A stretch of DNA of 64,000 nucleotides from Delphinapterus leucas (GCF_002288925.2 NW_022098069.1:77096828-77160827); one strand, 5' to 3'; counted from the stretch's first letter, positions 34,375 to 47,668 are shown. Made by a program: numbers and translations. Notes: generated by a model from the letters alone, not told the origin.

Positions 34375-35260
34375 AAAGCTCTATATTTTGCCAAACAAAA
34401 GCATTCTTAAAAATGGCTTTAAAATAAAAACATATTCAGGATGTTTTTCAAAAGCAATCACTGTCTGAAAAAAAAAATCACTGCTTATTAAACATCTAAA
34501 AATCATTTAAAACATTATCATAGGATTTTTACTGTGCTATTTTAGAGGAAGCTTTAGAAATGTAATAAACGGAATGTGAAACAACAAAAACAAATCATCA
34601 TTTATAGATAGTACTATGCTTTTAAGCTGTACAACAAACTGAAGACTTACTGATAGTTTTGGAATTTAATACTTGCTGTAAAAAACAACATAAAAGAAAT
34701 TCATCATTGATCAATGTCCATCCTTGGAGTTTACAAGTACATAAAATCACTACTAACTGGTGCCGTCTTGATATAATGAAAAAAAATGCTTATGAATAAA
34801 TTTTGGTACGGTCAATTTTCAAAGGTCAGAATAATCAATCATGTAAAATTATTAAATTCAAATTATATCTGTTCTAAAATTGTCCATAGGGTTAAAATTT
34901 GAGGTGCAATACAGATAATTCACATTAAAGCAGATTACTAACGTTAAACATTTTGAAATGGGGAACACAGGCTGCATTAATTAAAGGATGCATATCCAGC
35001 AGCACAACCATCAAAAATATCCAGACCAGAAATCGTGGAAAAACTTGCACTTATTAAAAACAATACAACTACAGAGTATTGGAACACAGTTTTGAAATAT
35101 CCATCAAACAATTTAAAAGTGTTAAAAGCAATTTTAACTATTTCCAAGATAACTCAGAGTTATGTTAGGGAATTCAGAGAAGTATTTTAATGACTCAAAC
35201 AGAAAAGGTATCACTTGCTGTTTAAAAGTAATTGAAACAATTTTACAACACTGTGAAGAA
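34375..35260. other. AT-rich unique sequence
   Basis: No recognisable repeat or gene structure. Confidence 0.4.
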
Positions 35261-35270
35261 CTGAGATTTT

Positions 35271-35432
35271 TCTCCCGGTTTGGAGCACAGGCTCCGGACG
35301 CGCAGGCTCAGCGGCCATGGCTCACGGGCCCAGCCGCTCCACGGCACGTGGGATCCTCCTGGACCGGGGCACGAACCCGCGTCTCCTGCATCGGCAGGCG
35401 GACTCTCAACCACTGCGCCACCAGGGAAGCCC
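35271..35432 (-). mobile_element. Cetacean-type CHR SINE lacking its 3' tail
   Basis: The element reads normally from 'ccaccagggaagccc' (its 5' end, at 35,432) into the GC-rich body but stops at 'tctcccg' (35,271), without the last 30 or so bases and without any A tail. An imperfect duplication ctgaga(a)tttt lies at 35,261-35,270 and 35,433-35,443. Confidence 0.9.
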
Positions 35433-35433
35433 C

Positions 35434-37264
35434 TGAGAATTTTTTATAGAGTTATTTTCTAAAGAAAAGCAACTTACTATAGAAAGTTACTTAACAACAG
35501 AAATAAATTTCAAAAGAAATTCTACATCAATAGAATTTCATACCATCCTATCATTTACTTTTATGGCCAAAAAAATCAGAGCTTATTAATCATGGCACTT
35601 AATTTTCACATCACCTTGTTTAAATAAGAAGGAAGTAATAGATTTCTATCTATATACATAAATAGAAAAAATCAATATAAAAACTAAACTGTTCACATTC
35701 TTTTGTATCATCGCTTTTCTTGGTGGCCTCACTGAGTCAAAAATAGTAAAATTTTATCAATTATTATAGTAACAACTAACTGTCTTTCATTCAATAGCTA
35801 GATGCATATAATGCAACTTTCTTATTCATTTATAATAATGTCAAAGTTATATATAAACATATGTTCTCTTCAAATCTTATCCAAGGCCACCCATATTTAA
35901 TTGTGTAAATGATGCAAAAGCTAAACTAAACCATCTGAAGTACATGAACTCACTATTAGGTCACTGGATAATTTAAAATAAATGTACTTTATAGTAAACT
36001 TTATCATATGTGTTTTCCCATTCAAAACTGCACTACTTTGTTTGAACTGTATACATGTAGTATTGTAATCTAGATCAAAACTAATAATCAGAATAGTCTG
36101 TAGTTTTTGGTTAATTTAGTATGGATAAAGTAATTTAATGGCTTATTAATGGCGGTCATCCACATTTGACAGCACCATATTTCTGTATGTGTTTGTGCAC
36201 ATGTGTGTGTTTGTATATATGCATTGTAGCTTAGAAAACACAACTCAAATGAGAAATGAGGTTATAATAAAACTTCTTATTAAAATTCAAATAACAGGAA
36301 TACAGATATGACATATGAATATTTATTGAGGAAAAGTAGAGGAAATTGTTTATCTTGATATTTTTATATTATATTTTTGGAGTACCTATATAAAATATAC
36401 AATTAAATAATTCACAAAGGTGCCTGAAAATTGAAATAATCTTTTTCTTTTTTGATTAATTGAAAAAATTTAACTAAAAATAAAATCAGATTTCTGAGTG
36501 TCTAATCTATTCCTGTATTTTTATTTCATAAACTACTCAAGGAAATAAAATAAAAAAGTACTTTGGCAAAATTGTTATCCTTCTCTCTCAGGTTAAAAAA
36601 AATAATGCATACCCAGTGAATTTAATTACTTTAGCCCAAGCCTGTTTCCCAGTTTCGCCACTGCTGATCCACCTTATTTTGTACTACTTAGTGTATTCCT
36701 GCATTTTTATGATTTGTTTTCCTTTGTGAAGAAGCAGTTTGGTCAGCACTGTTGTCAACAGCATTCTCTGAGATATGCAAAGAATCAAACTGTGTAATTT
36801 TTTAAAAATTGATTAGAAAAAAAAAAAGGAAGAAAAATGTTGTATCTACTCTACCCAAAACTTCTCTCCTAAATCCCTCTTCTCGCTTGTCTCTTCATTA
36901 CTGCCTGGGAAGGCCAGAGCCACACTTTACCTTCATTCTATAGAAAAAATATAATCTGTAAGAATTCCAACAGTCATAGAAAAATACTACTTAGGAACAA
37001 AAGTTGATTCTGTTTTTAAATTGAATATGCTTTACTTACAAAGAAAGTACATTACTGCTTGCAATTACTATCAATTAAAAATGAAAATGTGAGTACTAAT
37101 GAATCACATATATGTACAAATCTATTTGTATTAATTAACAAAAATTACCAAATAGAAAAATAAAATAAATAATTATAGTCACAGTATTTCTCAAAATATT
37201 TGGGTAATTTCCAAAATACTCAGTTTTTCGAGTTACAATTAAAAAAGCTCTAAGCAGCTGTGGT
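35434..37264. other. Long AT-rich unique stretch
   Basis: About 1.8 kb of strongly AT-rich DNA. Local A-runs occur (for example 36,818-36,828). Nothing supports a gene, and I recognise no repeat. Confidence 0.4.
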
Positions 37265-37505
37265 ACTGGATGAGGAAAAGTGTGATACAATACACTACCA
37301 TGTGTAAAATAGATAGCTAGTGGGAACATGCTGTATAGCACAGGGAGCTCAGCTTGGTGCTCTGTGATGACCTAGATGGGTGGCATGGGGAGAGGGAGGT
37401 CCAAGAGGGAGGGGATATATGTATACATATAGCTGATTCACTTTATTGTACAGCAGAAACTAACACAACATTGTAAAGCAATTATACTCCAATTAAAATA
37501 AAAAA
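37265..37505 (+). mobile_element. L1 3'UTR end, 5' truncated
   Basis: 'accatgtgtaaaatagatagctagtgggaac ... gctgtatagcacagggagctcagc ... gctgattcactttattgtacagcagaaactaacacaacattgtaaagcaattatactccaatt' followed by an A-rich tail. No coding remains. Confidence 0.92.
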
Positions 37506-38435
37506 AGAATGAGTAGTGAATAAAGAAGGATTTATAGATAGTAAACTACATTCTTCTGACCAAATATAGAAAGGCAAACTGAACTAATTAACCATATTTT
37601 TTGTTGTTGCAGAAATTTCTATAGAGTATGTTAATGGTGGTTAAATTCCTAGTTTTGTCTACAGATTATAAAATACCAAGACATGATTTGTAAAAAAATA
37701 GACAAATAAATTAAAATCACCCTAAACCATTATACTGAGAGACAGATAACAAGATATGAATAAATTCAGAAATACATCATGTTCTTGAATCACATTACTT
37801 CATTTCATAAAAATGTCTAGCTTCCTCAAATTAACATAAGTGTGTTTGCACAAAATTTTGAGAAAATATGACAAAAAAGTGCCAAATAGTTCATATGAAG
37901 AAACATGCTTATTTCTATGAAAAATATTTAAATAGAGTGAAAAATGAAAAGCATGACCTAATTCATTAAACTATATCATGAAATAACTCAATAAATATTA
38001 AAAAATTATAACAAATGACAAAAATTACCTTTCAATTTAATTGAAAAATGAGATCATATATAAAAATGCCTCAGACTAATTGCGTATATATCTGGAATAA
38101 AACATAGAACATAACCACAAAAGTACTAAAGTAAATTTAAAATTGTTAACAATTTTAGTGTAAACAAACTAACAATTATTCAATAAATATAAGAGCTGTG
38201 TAAAATCAAGATGTGTAGGTTGTATACTTTTTAAGAAAATAGTATATTTTCTGGAAAGTAAACATTTAATAAGTTAAAACAAAAAATCCCCTCTAAGGTG
38301 GGAGAAAATGTATGTCTGAAGTTGGATTGCTTTACCATTAAAGTTATATACTAACATATAGGATAACATTGAATTTAAAAGAATAGATTGGCTGCATAAG
38401 TTTATATAATGATTCAATTTATTTGTTTTGTGATA
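37506..38435. other. AT-rich unique sequence
   Basis: Very AT-rich with several 'aaataaat'-like stretches. Nothing recognised. Confidence 0.4.
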
Positions 38436-38439
38436 TATA

Positions 38440-38575
38440 CAAGTTAATTAGCCTGTCAGGTTTCTCATTTGAGAATGAGGATAATAATTCACATATATAT
38501 ATAACTTAGAGCTCTGTTTGAAATTGTATGTCAGTATTATGCATGGCAGATGGTAAATGTTTAATACTTGTTAAT
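38440..38575 (-). mobile_element. MIR SINE
   Basis: 'tttctcatttgagaatgaggataataattcac ... ttatgcatggcagatggtaaatg' corresponds to reversed MIR ('tcctcatctgtaaaatggggataat ... gcctggcacatagtaggtgc'). Confidence 0.55.
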
Positions 38576-38994
38576 CTTATTACTTATGTGTCAACTTTTA
38601 GAGTTCTTACAAATCATTAAGAAAAACATCTTGGAAAAGTGAGCAAAGGGCATATAAGAATGCAATTAAGAGATAAGGAAACATAGAACCGAGAAAATTC
38701 TCTTTGATTAGATTGACAACATTAAAGACTGGAATTTCGACAACATTTTTGGAATTTGGAAGCTTCTATTCAATTTTATGCTTGCTAAAGACTTTGACCA
38801 AGTAATCACACTCTTGAGAATCTATTTGGAATTAAACATGTCTCCATAAGAGATATATTTAAGGATTTTTACTGCAGTCTGTATTGATAAAAAAAAATAG
38901 ACAAATAAAATGAAGAGAGAGAGAAAGGACAAAACTCAAAAGCAACTTGAATGCATGATAATAGAGAAATGGTTAGAGTAATTACGCTGTATTC

Positions 38995-39290
38995 ACATGT
39001 GCCCCATTGTTGGGCTTGACCACCTGCGATATGGCTCAGTGTCTTACGATATGCCCTTTGCTCATATATGAGGACAGTGTAGCGCAGGGACTCAGCATTC
39101 AGCCTAGGTCACAGAATAAGAACACATGGACATTAAGTGCCAAGTGACCTACAGCCTGGAGCAGAATTTCAGTTGACTGTAGCTTTCATATAAAGTGAGT
39201 CAGAAATAAGATTTTGTTGTTGTAAGACACAGAGATTCAGTGGTTATTTGCTTTTGTCCCAAAGGCTAACAATCCTACAATGACATATTC
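38995..39290 (+). mobile_element. MaLR/MLT1-like LTR fragment
   Basis: Includes 'cctggagcagaatttcagttgactgtag' and the 3' portion 'gtaagacacagagattcagtggttatttgcttttg', matching the 3' half of MLT1-type LTRs. The 5' half is not clear. Confidence 0.5.
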
Positions 39291-39291
39291 T

Positions 39292-41265
39292 AAACCTATT
39301 GAAATAATTAGACATATGATATATAGTAACAAAGAGATATGACAATATATGTATTTGTATGTGTGCATGTGTGTGTGTAGTTATAATGTGCAACTTAAGA
39401 GTAGTCTCTAAATTCTGACCTTTCTTTTAAAAATATGTGAAAAATATTTGTATGTATATGTGTTTTGAATGTGTATGAGTACTAAGAATTATAGGTATAG
39501 AAAAGAACCAAACTTTAATTTTGGTTTATATGAAAAAGGAAATAGTGGTGATAGTGGGTCAGAAGAACTGGTTTGAAGATAAGATTAATTTTTACACATT
39601 TATTTATCTTGTCAAACTAGCCTGCATTGCTTGTATAATTAAGAAGAAGAAGAAGAACAATACTAATAATACAAAAAGAACTTGTAGTGAAAATTTGGTA
39701 TGAAGATATTTTACACCATTTTATTTCTTTAAAAATCATTGCAAATATTCTTACAAGAAAATTTTAAAGGTCTAGAAATACTTCAATTAAAAAGTGAAAT
39801 GACCCCTACTAACAAAAATTTTTTTCTAAAACCTAGAAAGTTTGGACCAAATCTTGGGTGAAAACTGAGAGATGATGCAAACTTTCTCAAAATTTAATTT
39901 TCAGGTGAATGACCTAGGGAACAGAAAAAAAAAAAAAAAAAAAAGAGACTGTTCTCATAGAGATGCACAATAGCCCACAGCTGAATTGCAAGAGGGAACC
40001 TGAAAGACCAGCTCGCTTTCATTGTCTAAGAAGAAAACACTCTGAGTATATTGACATTTCTCTTATCTGAAGGCAGTATAAAAGGAGGAGAAAGCATTGA
40101 TCACAACACAATATTGAGAATTCAGAACAAAGGTTTTTTTTTCTGTGAACTATATTGACCTAATGAAAGAGGGGAAAATGAGGGAAGATGGTTTATCTGG
40201 AATGGAGGATATAATGGATGGGGTACCTAGTGGGTAGGGCAGAAAATTAAAACTGGTGAAGTTTCAGACTACCTCTGGTCTCCTCCACCCACTACACATT
40301 GATTACTTTCTTTGATGGATACTTATGACTTAACCTGTAAGCAATAAAGAAACGTCTAGAGTATTTACTGAAGTTTGATGTAAAGGGAAGAATCCTGGAG
40401 ATATTTGTTATTAAATAGATGGGAAAACATCCCAGAGCACATTCAAGTCCAGAAGATTGTCGAGCAAATTCTACAAAATTTTGAGGGAGAACAAACATGA
40501 CACATGACTTTGGTGCCCAGTCAAATTGTCATCCAAATAAAAGGTCATAAAAGGAACTGATGGAAATTTTAAATCATGGAAGAATTTAGGAAATATATCA
40601 GCCTTGAGTCAATCTTGATTTTAATTAAAAAAAGGATGGTAATGACAAAATCCAGCATAACAAGAGGGGGGTCGTAAAAAAAATATGGAAATGGGGGACC
40701 TTATTAAATTGACTAGTATTGGCATTTAAGACATTTAAGTGCTAAAGAGAGAAAACAATTGTGGGGCCTGGATATAAAATATAATTGTTTTGACAATATA
40801 AATAACACAATTTTGAGCTAAGAGATGTATAACAGACATAAGCATGCTTTCTGTACTTATTAAGCAGCAAAATAATTGTAGTAATAATGATAGTCACAAA
40901 TGATAACAAAAACAAAACCAAAAACCTAACCTTTTAAACGCTTTCATAATCCATTTTTTATGTTTGGGACACACTTATACTATCAAAATAATAATCATTG
41001 TTCACTGGAAATTAAAATTTAAGTAGGCATCCTAATTGTACCTGACAATCTTATTGGAAGAGGTGTATTTGCTGGACACTTAAAGAAACCTAAAAATATA
41101 AAATATGATATTGAATTGCATCCCGTTTGGGACAAAAATAGCTGTTAAGGATATTTTTAGGACAATGGGGAAATATGAATATGGATTAGGTATTGGAAAA
41201 TGAAAAAGTATTGGCATGGAAAAAGGTGATTGTTAACTAAAAAATGCCAGGTGATATTATGTATG
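39292..41265. other. AT-rich unique stretch
   Basis: Contains an A20 run at 39,925-39,944 without an attached element, a small (aag)n at 39,640-39,656, and a TATA-box-like TATAAAAGG at 40,077-40,085. No gene model is supported. Confidence 0.4.
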
Positions 41266-41269
41266 GTAT

Positions 41270-42725
41270 AAACTCCTAATTATATTCTTCTAACCTGCAG
41301 TATTTAATCCTCATATAATATATATTTTTTTCTTGTCATTTTCTGACCACTCTATCACACCACTTTATTTAAAAATATGTAAATTGAAATTTAATATATT
41401 TAAAATTTTTCCTTGGACTATGAACATTGTTTTGGATTTTATTTTATTTTTTTATACAGCAGGTTCCTATTAGTCATCTATTTTACACATATTAGTGTAT
41501 ATATGTCAATCTCAATCTTCCAATCCATCCCATCCCCCACTTCCCCTCTTGGTAACTCTAAGTTTGTTTTCTACATCTGTGACTCTATTTCTCCTTTGCA
41601 AATAAGTTCATCTGTACCATTTTTCCAGATTCCACAGATAAGCAATATTATATGATTTTGTCTTTCTCTTTCAGACTTACTTAACTCTGTAAGACAATCT
41701 CTAGGTCCATCCAAGTTGCTGCAAATGACATTATTTTGTTCCTTTTTATGGCTCAGTAAAATTCCATAGTATATATGTACCACATCTTCTTTATCCATTC
41801 CTCTGTTGATGGACATTTAGGTTGCTTCTATGTCCTGGCTATTGTAAATAGTGTTGCAGTGAACACTGGCGTTCATGCATCCTTTAGAATTATGGTGTTC
41901 TCCAGATATATGTCCAGGAGTGGGATTGCTGGGTCATATGGCAGCTCTATTTTTACCTAAATGTAAGGCTGGATACTATAAAACTCTTAGAGGAAAACAT
42001 AGGCAGAACACTCTTTGACATAATCACAGCAAGATCTTTTACGATCCACCGTCTAGAGTAATGAAAGTAAAAACAAAAATAAACAAATGGGACCTAATGA
42101 AACTTAAAAGCTTTTGCACAGCAAAGGAAACCATAAACAAAATGAAAAGACAACCCATAGAATGGGAGAAAATATTTGCAAATGAAGCAACTGACAAGGG
42201 ATTAATCTCCAAAATATACAAACAGCTCATGCAGCTCAATATCAAAAAAACAAACAACCCAATCAAAAAATGGGCAGAAGACCAAATAGACATTTCTCCA
42301 AAGAAGACATACAAATGGCCAATAGGCACATGAAAAGATGCTCAACATGACTAATTATTAGTGAAATGCAAATCAAAAGTGCAATGAGGTATCACCTCAC
42401 ACTGGCCAAAATGGCCATCAACAAAAAATCTACAAACAACAAATGCTGGAGAGGGTGTGGAGAAAAGGGAATCCCCTTACACTATTGGTGGGAAAGTACT
42501 GGTACAATTAATCGGTACAGCCATTATGGAGAACAGTATGGAGGTTCCTTAAAAAAAAACTAATTCATCACCTTCTAAATTGCTACAGAATTAATTTTTT
42601 ATTTTGTTTCTTTTTCAAAGAAGGCAGAGATTTTTATTTACTGTGTCTACTGCTGTATCTCCATGATGTAGATTATTCTTTGACAAATAATAACTACCAA
42701 ATGAGGTTTTTTTGAGTAAATGAAT
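41270..42725 (+). mobile_element. L2 relic split by a rearranged L1
   Basis: L2-like text up to about 41,400 ('ttctgaccactctatcacaccactttattt') seems to continue at about 42,600-42,725 with the L2 3' end ('aaggcagagatttttatttactgtgtctactgctgtatctcc ... gacaaataataactacc'). The L1 at 41,437-42,562 separates them. Confidence 0.5.
41437..42562. mobile_element. L1 with 5' inversion (twin priming)
   Basis: 41,437-41,955 is minus strand: T-rich tail, 3'UTR and the last part of ORF2, stopping at the YDPAIPLL region. 41,956-42,562 is plus strand: upstream ORF2, with [17 protein letters not shown] at about 42,083-42,133 and [20 protein letters not shown] then CWRGCGEKG further on, ending at the 'ggaggttccttaaaa' site. 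The two halves meet in L1 coordinates at essentially the same point, so one L1 cDNA was split and its 5' half inverted. Confidence 0.92.
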
Positions 42726-45375
42726 ATGTGGCCAAGGTTTTTGTTGATATTAATGATTATGTGTTTAAGATAATAAACAAAATGTTACTGAAATGGTACT
42801 AATAGACTGGAAAAGGATGAAAAGAAAGGGAGGATATGTTAAGATATCTGGGAATGTGCAGAGCACTGTTAGAGAGATGACCATACTCCCATTTAATAAG
42901 AGGATGGAAAAAAAGGATGTTTATGGATATGTATAGTTTATAGATTTAGCGGCTAGATGTTGAGAAGTTTATCATTTGAAAGTTTCTTTTGTTCTCTGTT
43001 TACTTTGATAATGTAATCATAGCCTTAGAATTAGCTGGGAGTTGGAAAATCAAACTTTTAAGTAAAGTGTAAGATAATTGAAACAGTTGTAGAAAATTAA
43101 AAGAGCTGAATAGGCAAAAGTAGACTTACTGAAAAGTATACAGTGATGTACATTATATATGGTAGATTGGTATGCATTATAATGAAATCAGTCCACTACT
43201 TTCATTGATTCTCTGCAGAAGTGTCAAGTAGTCTGGAATCCTAGCTTATTTATAGAACGATTTTGTTTGAAATATAAGAATACTATGAGAATCCCAGTGA
43301 AATGACAGGTGTCTTAGTCAAATGAGAGTTAGTAGATTGACCAGGGACTTCAAACTGCAGAGAGTGGAACAGCAAGCCAAAAGGAGGTTGACAGATGGGA
43401 AAAAAAAAAAGTAATAGCATTAAAAGACTGCTGGTCCAGAACTTATTGAAACTTTTAGAAGTTTAGCAGTTTGGAGTGATGACTGTGGGCATAGCAGGTA
43501 GATGTAGAATAGAAGAAATAAGCAGATCTAGGAAATGATCATCGCTGTTAAGGAATTGATCATTCATACAAATCAATTCTATAGTTTGGGGGTGGAGAAA
43601 GAGAGATATTGTGATTCAGATTTCAAGATCTTTAATTAATCTTATTGGTAGATTTGAAGAGATTATCGGTAGATAACAAAATAAGTTTTAAAAGTAGAGA
43701 ATAGTAAACTAAATGAAACAAGCCCAACATCATAATTTTTCTTGATTATTATTTTATTTTGTTTTAAAGAAAATAGTTATCAAATTGCCAGCCTGGGGTC
43801 TTGGAGCAAGGGGAAGGGTGACTGAATGACACAGAACTCATCACCAGAACCTGAGATACATTTGTGTGGTAAACTTGAGCTATTTTTTGTGTGGTCAAAG
43901 GGCAGCCTCCTTTTGTGGAAGCTCTTAGGGAAACAAAGTCCTTAGTGAAAACTAGATTTCATTTTGAGCAGCGAAAGTTTAGAGAAGTGAGTTTATGTTT
44001 CATTAATAAGAAGCTTAAGAGGGCATGTAGGAGAGAGAGAGGGACTAAGGATTTTGGTCAAAGAAAATGGAAGAGTAAAATAATTGGTGATGACCAGAGA
44101 GAGGATAAGATGATCAGAGTGGAGAGTGAGGGTTTGAAATTTGTGTTGAGACTAAGGAAATGAGCAAGACAGTCTTGACGTACTTAGCTATTTGTCAGGC
44201 TAACACATTTCAGTGATCTTTAGATGGTATAAACAGGTTACTCTGAATTCAGCTGTGACTAGAATCTCATTTTCCTTTGATCTTCAGGGATGGAAACCAG
44301 CAGGCTGTGAAGAGTGATTCTAACTGGCTGCCCAGCCAGTCAGGCCTGACAGGGGCTGGCATTTTGCTCTGTCCTCAGCCTTGCTGATTTGGTGAGGTAT
44401 TTTCAAAACTACATAAAGAGTCTTATTGAAGAGTTTTGGATGCTGAAAAATTTACATTGTTTCCAAAGTGTTGGGTGGGGATAAAGTCCCATTTACTTGG
44501 TGTCAGTTTCTACCTATGTCTGGTAAAATGGATTTAAACTCACAAAAATTAAGGATAATCTACATGCAAAAAGCACCAAGCACCAAACTTAAAAGCATGA
44601 ACAACTTCTACCTTATCCATTTATTTTAAAGGGAATGTATTAAAGGAAAACTTTGGGGGAAGATGATGAGTAAATATACAAGTTCATTTTTAAATTTTTC
44701 AACCCCCAAAGCATTTGTTGGTCCATAGATAATTTTATTTGAAAAATCAATGTTGTCTATCATGATGGTCACAAAATACACCTCCTCCCATATTTTGGTG
44801 TTTAAAATACTGCAAAGTATAAAGTGGTTTAAAATGTAAGTATAAAAATATACAATGTATATTATTAATATAGAAAAATAGCATTAAAGTTCTCCAGATT
44901 GAAATAAATATTCATGCTATGTTTAATGTATTTTTTAATATTCTGTGTTTATTGTTTTCCAGAAGAGAATTTTTCCTGAACTACTGAAATCCTTTCGCTA
45001 TTATGCTCCAATCTTTTTTAAAAAATCAAAATAAAGTGATATTATTTCTAGCAAATTTTGTGTATGGCTGATTTTTTTTTTTTATAAATAAATGGTAACT
45101 ATGTTTAGTAGGTAACTTCAAAATGTATGATTTTAATTCTTTTCTTTAAAATGACTATTTAGTTTTTTACAGCAATGTTAAATTAATTAATTTTCAACAG
45201 ATTTCTTGGTATTTATCTGTTTCTAAATTAGTATCCCTTAAATCTATCTACACATCATATAAATATACCATATCTCGGTCTTTCTATAGAATAATTATGA
45301 AATACTTTATATTACCAATGTGTTTTGTATATTGAGTTTGTTTTGAGTATTAGAATTACATACTATAGAATGAAT
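42726..45375. other. Unassigned sequence with a GC-rich exon-like patch
   Basis: 2.6 kb, mostly AT-rich and purine-biased in 42,780-44,200. A short GC-rich patch at 44,288-44,391 is bounded by splice-like signals and contains palindromes. The plus-strand frame 43,891-44,163 (90 codons) is lysine/arginine rich with no recognisable domain and probably fortuitous. Confidence 0.35.
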
Positions 45376-45379
45376 CACT

Positions 45380-45500
45380 AGAGTCTAGCAGGGTGATGCA
45401 ATGGAAGAAACAGAAGTAAAAATCAAAATTCCTAGGTTCTCTTTTTCTTTTTATTCCTAAAATAACTCTTTGATCTTTGGCTTCTGACCAGGAAATATCC
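45380..45500 (+). mobile_element. MIR SINE 5' part
   Basis: 'gggtgatgcaatggaagaaacagaagtaaaaatcaaaattcctaggttct ... actctttgatctttggc' matches the MIR head ('cagtggaaagagcactgg ... gtcaggagacctgggttct'). Confidence 0.5.
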
Positions 45501-46550
45501 ACTCCACTCTGTTCAAAGATGCCTGATAATTCTTTATCAGGTTACAAAATACGCCTTTACACAATTAGAGTAAAAGACCCAGTAAAGATAAATTTAGGAA
45601 AGATAAAACACATAAATTCCCTGAGCCGGAAAGAAAGTGAACTATTCTTTTACTAACTAGATAGAGCTAGAGTTCTCGTTAGCACATAAGCAGAGAAAAT
45701 TAAGGTCCATAGAGTGGCACAGGTTCATGGAAGAGCTTAATTCAGCTCCCATACAGTAACAATGCTTCCTATAGTATGTCATCAAAGATGTTTACAGAAC
45801 TAACAAAAACACTCATCTCAGTTTTCTCTACGTTTTGATCTGGTTTCTAGTAGCCATGATACCACCATAGAAATGTATATCTTGATTCTTCAGCCCATTA
45901 TTAGCATCTTTGTACAAATTTGGATTAATTTCTCTTTCAATGGCCTTTTCTCTATGAGATATATCTCAAACTCTCATCACATTTGAATGTGGCTCTCATA
46001 ACATAATGTAGCTTCTTGGTGAGAATAATAGTTTTTTGTGCTTTTACTGTTTCTTAAGTCACCATGACAATAACTCTACAGTCAAAACATTAAAGAAGCT
46101 TTAAAGGTATGAAAAATTACTGATACAATAATAATTTTATAAAGTCTTACTATGAAAGAATTCTCAAGAATGATTAGAAGCTGCACCTATAGAATTTTAT
46201 GGAAAATTTATGAATGTACTACATTCAAATTCATTTCTGCTCCTGAAATATAGTAAAAGTTTAAGTAATTGAAATCTAGACAGTCTAAATTACAAATTAA
46301 TCTTAAAATTTGGTTATGTTACTCATTCTGTTCTCATTTATGCAGAGGCAAGCATGTAATTACTTTCGCAAATTTCCCCTCTATATCAGTCCACTTATTA
46401 ATTGCCTCATAGTGTTTCTCCTTTGGAATAACTCACTTTACAAGAAATACACCAACAGTTATTAGTACATAAATGTCTATCTTAATTATAACATTAATAA
46501 TGATACTAATTTCTATATTTTTTTGGCATATATCATTTGCTGGATTTTGA
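45501..46550. other. AT-rich unique sequence
   Basis: No recognisable repeat, ORF or splice pair. Confidence 0.4.
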
Positions 46551-46554
46551 GCTA

Positions 46555-46730
46555 AATTTGTTAACTGTATTAACTCATTTGATCCTTACCACAATCCTAT
46601 GAATGGAATACTACTATTATTTTCCTTTTACAGATATAATGACTGAGTCTTAGAAAGTTTAAATTGATCATCCCAAATTGTACAATGAGAAAACATTAGA
46701 ATCGAAATGTAAATTCAGGTAGTTTTACTT
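46555..46730 (+). mobile_element. MIR SINE
   Basis: Clear core: 'gtattaactcatttgatccttaccacaatcctatgaatggaatactactattattttccttttacagatataatgactgagtcttagaaag', then drifted 3' part. Confidence 0.75.
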
Positions 46731-47655
46731 CAGATCACAAATTTATAAATATTACCCTTTCATCTTAAATGGGTCAATAATGTGACATACTGAAGTGATT
46801 TCTTAAATAATGTCTTTATCATATCATGAGATATTATTTAACTCCTTGTGCCTATTTATTGTACTATATAACGGTGATTTAAATAGTGACATAAGGCCAA
46901 ACGGTGTGACAGAAAGTGTTCAGGTCAGAAATCAGAATTTTCTGGCATTCCCCCATCTTTCTAAGCTTGAATTTTTTTTTTTAACTTTTGGAAAATAATA
47001 TTGATCTTTCAATTATTGGAGAGGATGACATTAGACAATGTAATCTATGCATTGTATGTACATATTGATTATTAACATTGAGTAGTCAATCTATAAGACA
47101 TAGAAGTCCAAGTTATGTGGAATAAAGAAATAGAAAGATGGGCAACAGTATATGAATTAATAAAATCTTAAAATTTGTTTTCTCACTCATATCTTCACTT
47201 TTCATATTTCTTCACTCTTATTCCATAAACTCCCATGAATAACTAAGTAAAATCATTACTATTGGTAGTAAACTGCCAACATGTTGCCTCATCTCCTTGA
47301 AAAATTAACTGGGTGCCTTCCTTATCCTGCTGGGGCTCTCATACTCTACTCTGGTCAACACCATTTTCCCTATCCACTACCAGAAATGAGCCAACCTTGT
47401 GTTGTCCCAAATCTAGTGATCTTAGGACTTTATTGTCCACAAAGAAAATGGAAAAGAAAAGAAGAAAAAAGAGAATCTCTCTCTAAATACAATTGAATAA
47501 ATAATAAATACATAAATTCTGGTATATAAACAGGAGGTGATATGTTTATTTACATTAAAGCATGCTTGACTCAATAGCTTCCTGAAATATTTGCATTTTA
47601 TCAGAGAAGAAAAACTTATCTTAAAAAAATGAATATTTAATACTGAATTCTATGA
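46731..47655. other. AT-rich unique sequence
   Basis: Nothing recognised. The short open frames at 46,810-46,998 and 47,281-47,496 carry no domain. Confidence 0.4.
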
Positions 47656-47668
47656 ATTAGAAAATTGA

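Noticed and set aside
43891..44163. 90-codon K/R-rich frame as a basic protein
   Set aside because: Purine-rich DNA on the plus strand gives such frames. No homologous domain, splice context or start context stands out.
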